A stretch of DNA of 64,000 bases, taken from assembly GCF_019795155.1 (NCBI RefSeq), contig NZ_JAILYN010000017.1, positions 1 to 64,000 of the forward strand, read 5' to 3'. The notes under the pieces were generated by a model. That model saw only the letters and a program-made list of their open reading frames with translations. It was not told the origin of the DNA and did not search any database. Positions 8,646-19,926 of this stretch are shown here, piece by piece. Source of the stretch: Marinobacterium arenosum (GTDB lineage: Bacteria > Pseudomonadota > Gammaproteobacteria > Pseudomonadales > Balneatricaceae). Positions within the stretch are counted from its first letter, which is position 1, and each line of letters starts with the position of its first letter. The position numbers and the translations under genes were made by a program.

Positions 8646-8680
8646 AGCTATCAGCTAATAGCTAATAGCTATTAGCTAAA
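8646..8680. repeat. five-copy heptamer tandem array AGCTNNN
   Basis: Five contiguous 7-base units starting with AGCT: AGCTATC, AGCTAAT, AGCTAAT, AGCTATT, AGCTAAA. The array ends on the base immediately before the plsC stop codon (8681-8683) and lies in the convergent gap between pncB and plsC. A second AGCT-core heptamer array follows uvrA at 19219. Confidence 0.9.
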
Positions 8681-9418
8681 TCAAGCGTGATTGAATGCCT
8701 TCATTTCGGCCAACATCCACTCGATCGACTGATCATGCACTTCGTCGACGGTACGGCCGTTGGTGTCGATCCGCGGTCCCACCTTGACGGTAACGGTGCC
8801 GGGATATTTGACGAAGCTCTTGCCGGGCCAGAACTCGCCGGCGTTATGCACGATCGGCACCACCGGTACATCGCCGGCCACCGCCAGCATTGCTCCGCCC
8901 TTGTTGAAGCGACCCAGCTCGCCGACCGGCACCCGGGTGCCCTGCGGGAAGATCAGCACCGGAATTTTATCGGCCAGCCGCTCCTTGCCCTGCTGCAGCA
9001 GCTGTTTCAGCGCGCCACGACGCTTGCTACGGTCCAGCGCGATCGGCTTCAGCAGGCCAAGCGCCCAACCGAAGAACGGAATCTTCAACAGCTCCCGCTT
9101 CAACACCGTGCACTGCGGCCGCACCAGGGTCTGGAAGAACAGCGTTTCCCATTCGCTCTGATGGTTGGCGATCACCACGTAGGCGCCCGATTCTGGCAAG
9201 TGCTCGCGCCCCTGCACCTCCACCTTGACGCCGCAGCAGAGCCGCAGCCAGAAAATATAGAAGTAGTTGATGCTGGTGATCAGCCTGAAACGGGCCCGGA
9301 ACGGCAGCAGTGGTGCCACCAGCAGGCAGAGCCCCGAGTACAGGATGGTAACCAGGTAGAAGCCGATATAATAAAACGTTGCGCGCGCATAGTGCAGCGC
9401 GTTGGCCTTGGCCGCCAT
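8681..9418 (-). CDS. plsC: 1-acyl-sn-glycerol-3-phosphate acyltransferase
   Basis: A 245-residue membrane acyltransferase that adds the second acyl chain to lysophosphatidate to make phosphatidic acid. One or two hydrophobic helices lie in the first 60 residues. Motif I reads NHQSEWET, an HX4E form instead of the textbook HX4D; motif III reads FPQGTR instead of FPEGTR. These paired changes occur in a recognised branch of proteobacterial PlsC proteins, so activity is likely. It starts 2 bases after moaD, so it is the last gene of the moa operon. Confidence 0.9.
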   Translation of the reverse strand: MAAKANALHYARATFYYIGFYLVTILYSGLCLLVAPLLPFRARFRLITSINYFYIFWLRLCCGVKVEVQGREHLPESGAYVVIANHQSEWETLFFQTLVRPQCTVLKRELLKIPFFGWALGLLKPIALDRSKRRGALKQLLQQGKERLADKIPVLIFPQGTRVPVGELGRFNKGGAMLAVAGDVPVVPIVHNAGEFWPGKSFVKYPGTVTVKVGPRIDTNGRTVDEVHDQSIEWMLAEMKAFNHA

Positions 9419-9420
9419 GC

Positions 9421-9675
9421 TCAGCCCCCTGTCACCGGTGGGAAGAAGGCAACCTCGTCACTCTCCCCGAGCGGCTGCTGCGGATCGACCATCTCCTGGT
9501 TGACGGCCACCAGCAGGTTCGGTGCCTGCAGCACCTCGGCCCAGCGCGGGCCGCGCTCAGCCACCAGGTGCTCGATCAGCTGGCCGACTGTGGTCACGCC
9601 AGCCGGCAGTGGCAACTGCTCGCTGTCCAGCCCCAGCTGTTCGCGGATGCGGGCAAAATAGACCAATGTCAGCAT
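9421..9675 (-). CDS. moaD: molybdopterin synthase sulfur-carrier subunit MoaD
   Basis: An 84-residue ubiquitin-fold protein ending in VTGG, the double-glycine tail that is adenylated and thiocarboxylated and then donates sulfur to precursor Z in molybdopterin synthase. Motifs YFARIREQLG and DEVAFFPPVTGG are typical. Its ATG shares one base with the moaC stop codon. The usual partner moaE is not adjacent and is absent from this window. Confidence 0.95.
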   Translation of the reverse strand: MLTLVYFARIREQLGLDSEQLPLPAGVTTVGQLIEHLVAERGPRWAEVLQAPNLLVAVNQEMVDPQQPLGESDEVAFFPPVTGG

Positions 9676-10157
9676 CAGTTGTCCTCCGCTTGCCAGTGAC
9701 CGCTCTTGCCGCCTTTCTTCTCCAGCAGCTTCACCTCACCGATCACCATCCCCTTATCGACCGCCTTGCACATATCGTAGATGGTCAGCGCTGCCACCGA
9801 AGCCGCCGTCAGCGCCTCCATCTCGACACCGGTTTGACCGGCCAGCTTGCAGGTCGCCTCGATCACCACCCGGTGGTTGGCCTCATCCGGGGTCAGCTCG
9901 ACACTGACCTTGCTGAGCATCAGCGGGTGGCAGAGCGGGATCAGGTCGCTGGTCCGCTTGGCGGCCTGGATGCCGGCGATACGGGCCACCGCCAGCACAT
10001 CGCCCTTCTTGTGGCCGCCTTCGCAGATCAGTCGCAGGGTTTCCGGCAACATCCGCACCTCGGCACGGGCGGTCGCCTGGCGGGTGGTCACCGCCTTGTC
10101 GGACACATCGACCATCGCGGCATGACCGTTGGCGTCCAGGTGGGTCAGTCGGCTCAT
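9675..10157 (-). CDS. moaC: cyclic pyranopterin monophosphate synthase MoaC
   Basis: A 160-residue enzyme that converts the MoaA product to cyclic pyranopterin monophosphate in molybdenum cofactor synthesis. It starts [19 protein letters not shown] and has the conserved [14 protein letters not shown] and [11 protein letters not shown] segments and the [10 protein letters not shown] region near the C-terminus. Its start overlaps the stop of the upstream acyltransferase by 4 bases (ATGA), a sign of coupled translation. Confidence 0.96.
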   Translation of the reverse strand: MSRLTHLDANGHAAMVDVSDKAVTTRQATARAEVRMLPETLRLICEGGHKKGDVLAVARIAGIQAAKRTSDLIPLCHPLMLSKVSVELTPDEANHRVVIEATCKLAGQTGVEMEALTAASVAALTIYDMCKAVDKGMVIGEVKLLEKKGGKSGHWQAEDN

Positions 10158-11266
10158 AGGGATTCCTGTTTATGTTTGTTGATCACCGGGTTGGCGTACA
10201 TCTGACGCAGGATATCCCGGGCACCATCGGCCACCTGCGCCAGCCGCGCCTCGAAGCCGGCCCGCTGCTGGGCATCGAACTCGCCGTTTTCGCCGGCTGC
10301 CAGGTAGTTGGACGGGTGCAGATAGTAGTTGTCGATGATCTGGCGATCGATCTCCTCGGCCAGCGCCTCCGGCGACTCGAACTCGCCGCGGATCGGCGTA
10401 CCGTAGGCGACATGCACATGGCCCTTGTCACCGACGATCCCCTTGACGATGCTGTCGATATCCTCGTACTGGGCCTTCTCGTAGCGGCCCTCGCTGGCCA
10501 TCGCCGCCAGCTCCTTGGCCTTCAGGTAGTCGCAGGGGTCGTACTCGTAGGAGATCGACACCGGCACGATATTGAGCCGCTCGATCGCTTCGCTGAAGCT
10601 GCGCTGCTTACGGTGCGCCATGTAGAACATCTTCAGGATCGCCGGATCGGTCTGGTCGTTACCATCCTTCGCCCGGCCCTCGCGCTGGGCGATCCAGACA
10701 GAATGGCCCGCCTGAATGCTGTGGTCGATATACTGTGACAGCTGGGTCAACGCCGCCATCATCTCGCGCGGCCCCTTGGCCGATCGCTTGACGATAAAGC
10801 TCTTGTTGAGCCGCATCAGGTCGGACACGTAGTCCTTGCTGAGCAGGTTGTCACCGATGGCGATGCGCACCGTGTCCATGCCCATCTGGTAGCGGGTCCA
10901 GTTGACGAACGCCGGGTCCATCGCGATATCGCGGTGGTTGGAAACGAACAGGTAGGCCTGGTCGGGGTCCAGCTCGTCAATGCCGGAGCAGCTCAGTTTG
11001 CTGGTGGAGCGGGCGATCATCTTCTCCATGTAATCGGCCACCATCTGCTGGAAGTCGCGGATACTGCAGACGTCACCGACCTTGCGCGCCAACGCCATGC
11101 GGACCAGCGGACGCAGCAGCCAGCCCAGCCAGCCGGCCGCGCTCGGAAACTGGTACTGGGTAACCGCACTGACGAATTCTTCGTTGTACAGCAGACGATT
11201 GAGCACCTCCGTCACTTCGTCGTCACGGTAAGGTCGAATCTCCTGGAACGGGTCCTGCTGGCTCAT
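10154..11266 (-). CDS. PlsB-like glycerol acyltransferase domain protein
   Basis: A 370-residue soluble-looking member of the phospholipid/glycerol acyltransferase superfamily. Motif I is NHRDIAMD (HX4D, catalytic) and a motif III-like segment reads [10 protein letters not shown]. The size and the [10 protein letters not shown] loop resemble PlsB-type rather than PlsC-type enzymes, but it is far shorter than true PlsB (about 800 residues), so substrate and acyl donor are uncertain. I chose the ATG at 11266, preceded by AAGG, over one at 11281. It lies inside the molybdenum cofactor operon, between moeA and moaC, overlapping moaC by 4 bases. Confidence 0.75.
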   Translation of the reverse strand: MSQQDPFQEIRPYRDDEVTEVLNRLLYNEEFVSAVTQYQFPSAAGWLGWLLRPLVRMALARKVGDVCSIRDFQQMVADYMEKMIARSTSKLSCSGIDELDPDQAYLFVSNHRDIAMDPAFVNWTRYQMGMDTVRIAIGDNLLSKDYVSDLMRLNKSFIVKRSAKGPREMMAALTQLSQYIDHSIQAGHSVWIAQREGRAKDGNDQTDPAILKMFYMAHRKQRSFSEAIERLNIVPVSISYEYDPCDYLKAKELAAMASEGRYEKAQYEDIDSIVKGIVGDKGHVHVAYGTPIRGEFESPEALAEEIDRQIIDNYYLHPSNYLAAGENGEFDAQQRAGFEARLAQVADGARDILRQMYANPVINKHKQESL

Positions 11267-11338
11267 TGCTGCCCTTAACACTTATTTTTGGAAGCGCGTA
11301 TTTTACAGCGTTGCGCGGCTAATTTCAGCGAACGCGGA

Positions 11339-12556
11339 TCAAACCAGCAGTTCGGAGAACGGAATGAACTCAACCGGCTCACCCTCGACCAGCTGGCTGT
11401 TGGCCGGTATCACCGCCAGGCCATTGGCCCAGGCGGCCGACGACAGCATACCGGAACTCTGGTTGCCGTGCGGCTGGACCACCCCATCCTCCAGCCGGGC
11501 ACGCAGGTACTCCTGGCGGACGATCGGCTTGCTGCGGCTGAAACCAGCCTGTGCCGTCATTCGCAACGGCGGCTCCGGCGCGGCCCCCTGCTGCTTCAGC
11601 AGGCAGGGGCGGGTGAACAGCCAGAAGGTGATCAGCGCCGAGGCCGGATTGCCCGGCAGGCCGAAGAACGGCACCCCGCACACCTGGCCGTAGGCCAGCG
11701 GCTTGCCCGGCTTGATGGCGATGCGCCACAACTCCAGTGCGCCCAGCCGCTCTACCGCCGCCTTGACGTGATCCTCCTCACCGACCGAAACGCCGCCGGT
11801 ACTGATAATCAGGTCGGCCTGTTCGGCCGCCTGGCGCAACGCCTGTTCGGTGGCGTCGGCGGTGTCGGCGACCCGGCCCAGATCGACCAGCTGCATGCCC
11901 AGCCCGGCCAGCAGTCCGGCCAGCAGGTAGCGGTTGGAGTTGTAGATCTGGCCCGCCGCCAGCGGCTGGCCCGGCTCGACCAGCTCATCGCCGGTGGACA
12001 ACACCGCCACCTTCAATGGCCGGTAGACCGGCACCCCGGCCAGGCCGACCGAGGCCAGCACACCGAGATCGGCCGGCTGCAGCCGGCGACCGGCGGCCAG
12101 CACCGGCCGACCCTGGCGCAGGTCCTGACCGCGCGGGCGGATATTTTGCTGCGCACGCACGCCGGCCGGCAGCCAGACGGCGTTCCCATCGCGGCGCACC
12201 TGTTCCTGCATCACCACCGCATCGGCGCCGGGCGGAATCTCGGCGCCGGTGAAGATCCGTGCCGCCGTACCCGGCTGCAGCGGCTGCGGGGCGCAACCGG
12301 CGGCAATCCGCTGGCTGACCGGCAAACGGCTCTCGGACGCGTCGCTCAGGTCGGCGCAGCGGACCGCGTAACCATCCATCGCACTGTTATCGGCCGGCGG
12401 CACGTCGACCGCCGCCAGCGGCGCCTCGGCCAACACCCGGCCGGCGGCCTGCAACAGCGGTACCGTTTCGACCGTCGCGCTGACCGGGGTGGCCGCCAGC
12501 AGTCGCTCAAGTGCCTGATCAACCGGCATCAGGCCGGGTTGGCTACAGGGATCCAT
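11339..12556 (-). CDS. moeA: molybdopterin molybdotransferase MoeA
   Basis: A 405-residue enzyme that inserts molybdate into adenylated molybdopterin. Characteristic segments are PPADNSAMDGYA near residue 55, the IFTGAEIPPGADAVVMQE stretch, and the MoeA/MogA core STGDELVEPG and STGGVSVGEEDHV, followed by FGLPGNPASA. I chose the ATG at 12556, which has AGGAGGG just upstream and lies one base after the moaB stop; the frame remains open to 12625 inside moaB but without support. Confidence 0.96.
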   Translation of the reverse strand: MDPCSQPGLMPVDQALERLLAATPVSATVETVPLLQAAGRVLAEAPLAAVDVPPADNSAMDGYAVRCADLSDASESRLPVSQRIAAGCAPQPLQPGTAARIFTGAEIPPGADAVVMQEQVRRDGNAVWLPAGVRAQQNIRPRGQDLRQGRPVLAAGRRLQPADLGVLASVGLAGVPVYRPLKVAVLSTGDELVEPGQPLAAGQIYNSNRYLLAGLLAGLGMQLVDLGRVADTADATEQALRQAAEQADLIISTGGVSVGEEDHVKAAVERLGALELWRIAIKPGKPLAYGQVCGVPFFGLPGNPASALITFWLFTRPCLLKQQGAAPEPPLRMTAQAGFSRSKPIVRQEYLRARLEDGVVQPHGNQSSGMLSSAAWANGLAVIPANSQLVEGEPVEFIPFSELLV

Positions 12557-12557
12557 C

Positions 12558-13094
12558 TCAGCCCTCCTGGTTGCCGGCATGGCGTTGCAGTATCTCGACG
12601 AAGTTGCAGGGCCGATGGCGGGCATCCAGCTGCTCGGCCAGAATCTTGTCCCAACCGGTGCGGCAGGCGCCGGTCGAACCCGGCAGGCAGAAGATCAGGG
12701 TGCCGTTGGCCAGGCCGCCGAGCGCCCGTGACTGGATGGTCGAGGAGCCGATCTCCCGGTAGGAGATCTGCCGGAACAGCTCGCCGAAACCCTCGATCTG
12801 CTTGTCGAACAGCGGCGCCATCGCTTCCGGCGTGGAATCACGCTGGTAGAAGCCGGTGCCGCCGGTGCTGATGATCACCTGCACCTGCGGATCGGCGATC
12901 CAGGCGGAGACCACCGCCCGCATCTGATAGACATCGTCCTTGACGATCGTCCGGGTGGCCAGTCGATGACCGGCCTGCTGCAACCGCTCGACCAGCGCAT
13001 CGCCGGAGGTATCGTTGGCTTCGGTTCGGGTATCGGACACGGTCAGTACCGCGATATTCAGCGGCACCAGTTCAGCGGTGGCGGCATGGGCCAT
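12558..13094 (-). CDS. moaB: molybdenum cofactor biosynthesis protein MoaB
   Basis: A 178-residue MogA/MoaB-fold protein with the SDTRTEANDTSG start region, the STGGTG loop and RDSTPEA. The related Mog protein adenylates molybdopterin before MoeA acts; MoaB paralogues in some bacteria do the same or have an unclear role. The sequence FYQRDSTPEAMAPLF fits MoaB better than Mog. AGAGGAG precedes the ATG. It lies between moaA and moeA on the same strand. Confidence 0.92.
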   Translation of the reverse strand: MAHAATAELVPLNIAVLTVSDTRTEANDTSGDALVERLQQAGHRLATRTIVKDDVYQMRAVVSAWIADPQVQVIISTGGTGFYQRDSTPEAMAPLFDKQIEGFGELFRQISYREIGSSTIQSRALGGLANGTLIFCLPGSTGACRTGWDKILAEQLDARHRPCNFVEILQRHAGNQEG

Positions 13095-13151
13095 GGGTGA
13101 CTCCTCTATAAGAAACAGGCTACGGGACGGGACTACAGGGTGACGACCGGC

Positions 13152-14159
13152 TCAACCGCCGGTCATGTTCATAAAGCGGACGATCTGCGGCTCGTCATCC
13201 AGGTCGAACCAGTGCCGTTCCGGCTTGAGGTCCATGGCATCGATGATGGTCTGGCGCAGCCGCTCGCTGTCGCCGGGATGACGGCGCATCACTTCGCGCA
13301 GGTCCACCGAGTGTTCATTGCCGAGACAGAGCAGCAGGCGCCCTTCGACGGTGACCCGCACCCGGTTGCAGTCGGCGCAGAAATTATGGCTGTGTGGCGA
13401 GATAAAACCGATCCGGCTGTCGCTGTCCGCCATCCGGTAGTAACGGGACGGGCCGGCGGTACGCTCGGTGGTCGGCTGCAGCGGGTAGCGCTGCTCGATC
13501 AGCGCCCGCACCTCGTCGCTGGAACAGTAGGCCTCGGCGCGGTCATGCTCGGTAATCGCGCCGAGCGGCATCTCCTCGATGAAGCTGATATCGAGGCCGC
13601 GGTCGCGAGCGAAGTCGACCAGGTCCAGCACCTCGTCATCATTACGCCCCTTCAGAACCACCGCGTTGAGCTTGAGGCGCTCGAATCCGGCGTCCAGGGC
13701 GGCGTCGATACCGCCGAGCACCTGTTCCAGCCGACCGGTGCGGGTCAGCCGCTTAAAGCGTTCCGGATTCAGGCTGTCCAGGCTGATATTGATGCGGGAT
13801 ACCCCGGCCTCACGCAGCGCCGGCGCCATTTTGGACAGCTGCGAGCCGTTGCTGGTGATCACCAGTTCGCAACCGAGCTGACCGATCTGGCGGATCAGCC
13901 AGAGTACATCGCGGCGCACCAGCGGCTCACCGCCGGTCAGGCGGATCTTGCGCACGCCGAGCGACACGAAACTGGCGGCCAGCTGATACAACTCCTCAAG
14001 CGTCAGCACCTGCGGCTTGGGCAGGAACTGCATATCTTCACTCATGCAGTAGACACAACGGAAGTCGCAGCGGTCGGTTACCGACAGCCGAACATAATCG
14101 ACGCGACGGCCGAACTTATCGACCAGCGCATCCTCTTTGGGCGCAACGTTATCAGTCAT
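13152..14159 (-). CDS. moaA: GTP 3',8-cyclase MoaA (radical SAM)
   Basis: A 335-residue radical SAM enzyme that starts molybdenum cofactor synthesis from GTP. The N-terminal cluster motif CX3CX2C is at C31, C35 and C38 ([10 protein letters not shown]); the second 4Fe-4S cluster uses [11 protein letters not shown] and LLLCLG near residues 265-282. The protein ends in GG, which MoaA needs for its active site. It is the first gene of the moaA-moaB-moeA-acyltransferase-moaC-moaD-plsC operon. Confidence 0.97.
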   Translation of the reverse strand: MTDNVAPKEDALVDKFGRRVDYVRLSVTDRCDFRCVYCMSEDMQFLPKPQVLTLEELYQLAASFVSLGVRKIRLTGGEPLVRRDVLWLIRQIGQLGCELVITSNGSQLSKMAPALREAGVSRINISLDSLNPERFKRLTRTGRLEQVLGGIDAALDAGFERLKLNAVVLKGRNDDEVLDLVDFARDRGLDISFIEEMPLGAITEHDRAEAYCSSDEVRALIEQRYPLQPTTERTAGPSRYYRMADSDSRIGFISPHSHNFCADCNRVRVTVEGRLLLCLGNEHSVDLREVMRRHPGDSERLRQTIIDAMDLKPERHWFDLDDEPQIVRFMNMTGG

Positions 14160-14314
14160 CGAACTGTATTCGTTAATTCTTATTATTACTGGTTATGAAG
14201 ATAGTGCTTAGACAATTAAAGCAGGGATGAGAAAACACTCATTAGCTAGAACAGTGGCATAATGTTCCGCTTACGACAAGCCATCCACCGATCCCAGGCC
14301 CGAATGAGAACCTG
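14160..14314. other. divergent promoter region of moaA and the SirB2 gene
   Basis: AT-rich 155-bp gap between divergent starts. I looked for a molybdenum cofactor riboswitch on the moaA side and did not find the expected long paired helices. No confident -35/-10 pair could be chosen. Confidence 0.3.
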
Positions 14315-14701
14315 ATGAGCTATCTGATACTGAAACACCTGCATGTCGGCTCGGTCATCCTGAGCCTTTCTCTGTTCAGCCTAAGGGGCATCTGGATGCT
14401 GTGCGACAGCCAGATGCTGCAGCGACGTTGGGCCAGGGTACTGCCCCATATGATCGACACGGTACTGCTGACCAGCGCACTGCTGCTGGCTTGGCAGGTG
14501 CAGCAATTGCCGTTTCGTGATCACTGGTTGACTGCCAAGGTGTGCGGCCTGCTGCTCTATATCGTACTGGGATCGATCGCCCTGAAACGGGGCCGCAGCA
14601 AAGGGATCCGCGTAGCGGCACTGCTGGCCGCCTGGGCCAGCGCCGGCTATATCGTCAGTGTTGCACTGACCCGCCAGCCGCTACCCTGGCAGTTTTTTTA
14701 A
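14315..14701 (+). CDS. SirB2-family integral membrane protein
   Basis: A 128-residue protein with four predicted transmembrane helices. It opens with MSYLILKHLHVGSVILSLSLF and has LPHMIDTVLLTSALLLAW, then LTAKVCGLLLYIVLGSIALKRG, the pattern of the SirB family. The function of SirB2 is not established; the name comes from a locus linked to invasion gene regulation in Salmonella. It stands alone, 36 bp from the convergent rmlD stop. Confidence 0.85.
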   Translation: MSYLILKHLHVGSVILSLSLFSLRGIWMLCDSQMLQRRWARVLPHMIDTVLLTSALLLAWQVQQLPFRDHWLTAKVCGLLLYIVLGSIALKRGRSKGIRVAALLAAWASAGYIVSVALTRQPLPWQFF

Positions 14702-14737
14702 CATTATGCGGGCGCTTACGGACTGTTCCGGGTCGGC

Positions 14738-15655
14738 TCAGTCCGCGTGGTAGATCTTGCGCATTACCGCTGAAAGTTCGTTGCGCCAGGGCCGCTGGCG
14801 GATGCCGAAGGTGTTCAGCAGCTTGCGGCACTTCAATACCGACGAGGTTGGTCGCTGCGCCTCGGTCGGATAGTCGGCCGAAGCGACCGCCTCCAGCTCG
14901 AGCGTCTGGAAGCGTCCGTCGTACTGGCGCGCTTCGGCGATGATCGCCTCGGTGAAACCGTACAGGGTGGTCACCTCAGCGCCGCTGTAATGATAGGTGC
15001 CCCAGGCATCGGCACCATTTTGCAGCTGCTTGATGATCGCCAGCAGCACCCGTGCCGCATCGGCCGCCGAGGTCGGGCAACCGACCCGGTCATTCACCGC
15101 CTTCAGGCGGCCACCGCTTTCCGCCGCGTTCTTCAAGGTGCTCAGCACATAGTTGGTGCCCGCCTCGCTGAACAGCCAGCTGCAGCGCAGGATCAGGTGG
15201 CGGGGCAGCAACCGGCGCAGATGCTCCTCACCGGCCCATTTGCTGGCACCGTAGACACCCAGCGGAGCCGCCTCGTCGTCTTCGGTATAACCGCTGGCAT
15301 AGTGACCGTCGAACACGTAATCGGTCGACAGGTGCAGCACCGGGATACCCAGATCGCCGCAGGCCAGCGCCAGCCCCTCCAGCGCATCCCGGTTGACCGC
15401 GAAACAGCGCTCCGGCTGCTGCTCGGCCAGGTCGACATCGTTGAATCCGGCCGCATTGATCAGGTAATCCGGCAGGTGCTCGTTCAGCTGCGCCCGTACC
15501 GCCTTGGCATTGGTCACGTCCAGTTGCAGGCTGCCCAGCGGAATCAGCTCGAAAAAGCCGTCCTCCTCGGCCAACGCCTGCAATGCGCGTCCCACCTGAC
15601 CATCCGCACCGGTCACCAGCACCTTTACAGGTTGCGCAAAGACTCCGCTGTCCAT
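14738..15655 (-). CDS. rfbD: dTDP-4-dehydrorhamnose reductase (RmlD/RfbD family)
   Basis: A 305-residue extended short-chain dehydrogenase. The dinucleotide-binding motif TGADGQVGRAL lies at about 15-25, LSTDYVFDG near 110 and the catalytic YGASK at about 140. RmlD reduces dTDP-4-keto-rhamnose to dTDP-rhamnose for surface polysaccharide. No rmlA, rmlB or rmlC lies next to it; it follows ssb with 3 bases between, so it is probably expressed as the second gene of an ssb operon. A related sugar-nucleotide reductase role cannot be excluded. Confidence 0.85.
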   Translation of the reverse strand: MDSGVFAQPVKVLVTGADGQVGRALQALAEEDGFFELIPLGSLQLDVTNAKAVRAQLNEHLPDYLINAAGFNDVDLAEQQPERCFAVNRDALEGLALACGDLGIPVLHLSTDYVFDGHYASGYTEDDEAAPLGVYGASKWAGEEHLRRLLPRHLILRCSWLFSEAGTNYVLSTLKNAAESGGRLKAVNDRVGCPTSAADAARVLLAIIKQLQNGADAWGTYHYSGAEVTTLYGFTEAIIAEARQYDGRFQTLELEAVASADYPTEAQRPTSSVLKCRKLLNTFGIRQRPWRNELSAVMRKIYHAD

Positions 15656-15658
15656 CGA

Positions 15659-16210
15659 TTAGAACGGAATATCGTCGTCGAAGTCGTCAAAACCCGGCGC
15701 CTGCTGCGGCTGCTGCGGCTGTTGGGGCTGCTGCGGAGGTTGCTGGGGCGCCTGTTGCGGGGCCGGCTGATAGTTCTGCTGCGGCGCCTGCTGCTGGTAG
15801 TTCTGCTGCGGAGCTTGCTGGCGCGGCGCCTGCTGCTGGCTGTAGTCCGGCTGGCTATAGCCGCCGCTGTCGCCACGACCGTCCAGCATCTGCATTTCGC
15901 TGGCGACGATCTCAGTGGTGTAGCGGTCCTGGCCACTCTGGTCCTGCCACTTGCGGGTACGCAGGGAACCCTCGATATACACCTTGGAGCCCTTGCGCAG
16001 GTACTCGCCGGCGATCTCCGCCAGCCGGTTGAAGAACACCACCCGGTGCCACTCGGTCCGTTCCTGCTGCTGGCCGGTGTTACGGTCTTTCCAGTTCTCG
16101 CTGGTGGCCAGGGTAACATTGGTTACCGCGCCGCCCGACGGCATGTAGCGCACTTCGGGGTCGCCGCCCAGGTTACCGATAAGAATTACTTTGTTGATAC
16201 CACGCGCCAT
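15659..16210 (-). CDS. ssb: single-stranded DNA-binding protein
   Basis: A 183-residue SSB. The OB fold occupies residues 1-112 ([43 protein letters not shown]). A disordered linker of about 55 residues made almost entirely of Q, P, A, N and Y follows, and the acidic tip DDFDDDIPF at the end recruits repair and replication partners. SSB coats single-stranded DNA as a tetramer. GGAG lies 8 bases before the ATG. It is divergent from uvrA, the classic arrangement in gammaproteobacteria. Confidence 0.97.
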   Translation of the reverse strand: MARGINKVILIGNLGGDPEVRYMPSGGAVTNVTLATSENWKDRNTGQQQERTEWHRVVFFNRLAEIAGEYLRKGSKVYIEGSLRTRKWQDQSGQDRYTTEIVASEMQMLDGRGDSGGYSQPDYSQQQAPRQQAPQQNYQQQAPQQNYQPAPQQAPQQPPQQPQQPQQPQQAPGFDDFDDDIPF

Positions 16211-16362
16211 TGAAATCTCCAGTATTGAACGCCGTTAAAGGGGCGACTTGGGCCGGGCCTGGCGACCCGGCCGAAACAATTTTCTATTGCCGCAAGGATA
16301 CCACAGCCGGCCGACCAGATTCACCGCCGCGAACGGTCATAGAGCTGTCGGAGCGAACTCTT

Positions 16363-16397
16363 TATAATGCCTGTTTTTTGCCCAGCCAGGAGAGCGG
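16363..16397 (+). promoter_or_regulatory. uvrA promoter -10 and ribosome binding site
   Basis: A perfect TATAAT at 16363-16368 and AGGAGA at 16388-16393 precede the uvrA ATG at 16398. The -35 region at the right distance (near 16340) is poor. I searched for a LexA box (CTG-N10-CAG); the nearest match, at the CTGTTTTTT stretch, has the wrong spacing. Confidence 0.45.
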
Positions 16398-19218
<2,821 letters not shown>

Positions 19219-19220
<2 letters not shown>

Positions 19221-19284
19221 GCTGCAAGCTGCAAGCTGCAAGCTGCAAGCTGCAAGCTGCAAGCTGCAAGCTGCAAGCTGCAAG
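19219..19284. repeat. nine-copy perfect heptamer tandem array (AAGCTGC unit)
   Basis: The heptamer GCTGCAA is repeated nine times without a mismatch from 19221 to 19283. The pattern can be extended back to 19219, inside the uvrA TAA stop codon. In the AGCT register the unit is AGCTGCA, comparable with the AGCTNNN array at 8646-8680. It ends 13 bases before the uvrA terminator. Confidence 0.95.
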
Positions 19285-19296
19285 TCAGCATTATAG

Positions 19297-19330
19297 AAAA
19301 ACCGCTGAACCTTCCGGCCAGCGGTTTTTT
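19297..19330 (+). terminator. uvrA intrinsic terminator
   Basis: AAAAACCGCTG pairs with CAGCGGTTTTT around an 11-base loop, and the plus strand ends in a T6 tract at 19325-19330. It lies about 77 bp after the uvrA stop, beyond the heptamer array. Confidence 0.85.
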
Positions 19331-19454
19331 CGTGCCTGTGTTTCACCCAGTTCGACAGACAGCAGGCGAGCAGCCGGTTAAAAACTGACACCGATCGCGG
19401 CACTTAGCCGGCAATGCGGCCAGAGGACTGTCTGGCGCATTAAACAGGCACAAA

Positions 19455-19478
19455 AAAACCCGGCCGAGGCCGGGTTTT
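19455..19478 (-). terminator. alpha operon (rplQ) intrinsic terminator
   Basis: A perfect 11-bp stem, AAAACCCGGCC with its complement and a 2-base loop, followed on the minus strand by a run of seven T residues (19458-19452). It starts 20 bases after the rplQ stop and closes the long ribosomal block. Confidence 0.88.
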
Positions 19479-19497
19479 CTAGAAGCACGACTGAAGA

Positions 19498-19890
19498 TTA
19501 ATCTTCAGCAGATTCTTCCGCTGCAGCGGCAACCGGACGGTCAACCAGCTCAACGTAAGCCATCGGTGCGTTGTCACCAGCGCGGAAACCGCACTTCATG
19601 ATACGTACGTAGCCACCCGGACGGTTCGCGTAACGCGGGCCCAGTTCGTTGAACAGTTTACCAACCGCAGTCTTGCTGCGAGTGCGAGCAAATGCCAGAC
19701 GGCGGTTTGCTACAGAGTCTTCTTTAGCCAGAGTGATCAGCGGCTCAGCGTAGCTACGCAGCTCTTTCGCTTTCGGCAGAGTGGTTTTAATCAGCTCATG
19801 CTCGAACAGTGAAACGGCCATGTTTTTGAACATCGCTTTGCGGTGCGCGCTGGTGCGGCTAAACTTGCGACCAGATTTACGATGACGCAT
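19498..19890 (-). CDS. rplQ: 50S ribosomal protein L17
   Basis: 130 residues (E. coli 127). Starts [17 protein letters not shown] and has the conserved [22 protein letters not shown] segment; the last 12 residues form an alanine- and glutamate-rich tail. L17 lies near the tunnel exit of the 50S subunit. It is the last gene of the alpha operon, 36 bp after rpoA, and is followed by an intrinsic terminator. Confidence 0.98.
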   Translation of the reverse strand: MRHRKSGRKFSRTSAHRKAMFKNMAVSLFEHELIKTTLPKAKELRSYAEPLITLAKEDSVANRRLAFARTRSKTAVGKLFNELGPRYANRPGGYVRIMKCGFRAGDNAPMAYVELVDRPVAAAAEESAED

Positions 19891-19926
19891 GTCTAAATCC
19901 TTACCAAACTAGTGTTAAATCGCTGC

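Noticed and set aside
14160..14280. Molybdenum cofactor riboswitch upstream of moaA
   Set aside because: The expected long-range helices and conserved loops could not be found; the stretch is AT-rich and little structured.
16251..16272. GC-rich hairpin GGCCGGG/CCCGGCC between ssb and uvrA as a terminator
   Set aside because: It lies between divergent promoters and has no T-tract on either strand.
16363..16397. Possible LexA (SOS) box upstream of uvrA
   Set aside because: The CTG and CAG half-sites near CTGTTTTTT have the wrong spacing for CTG-N10-CAG.
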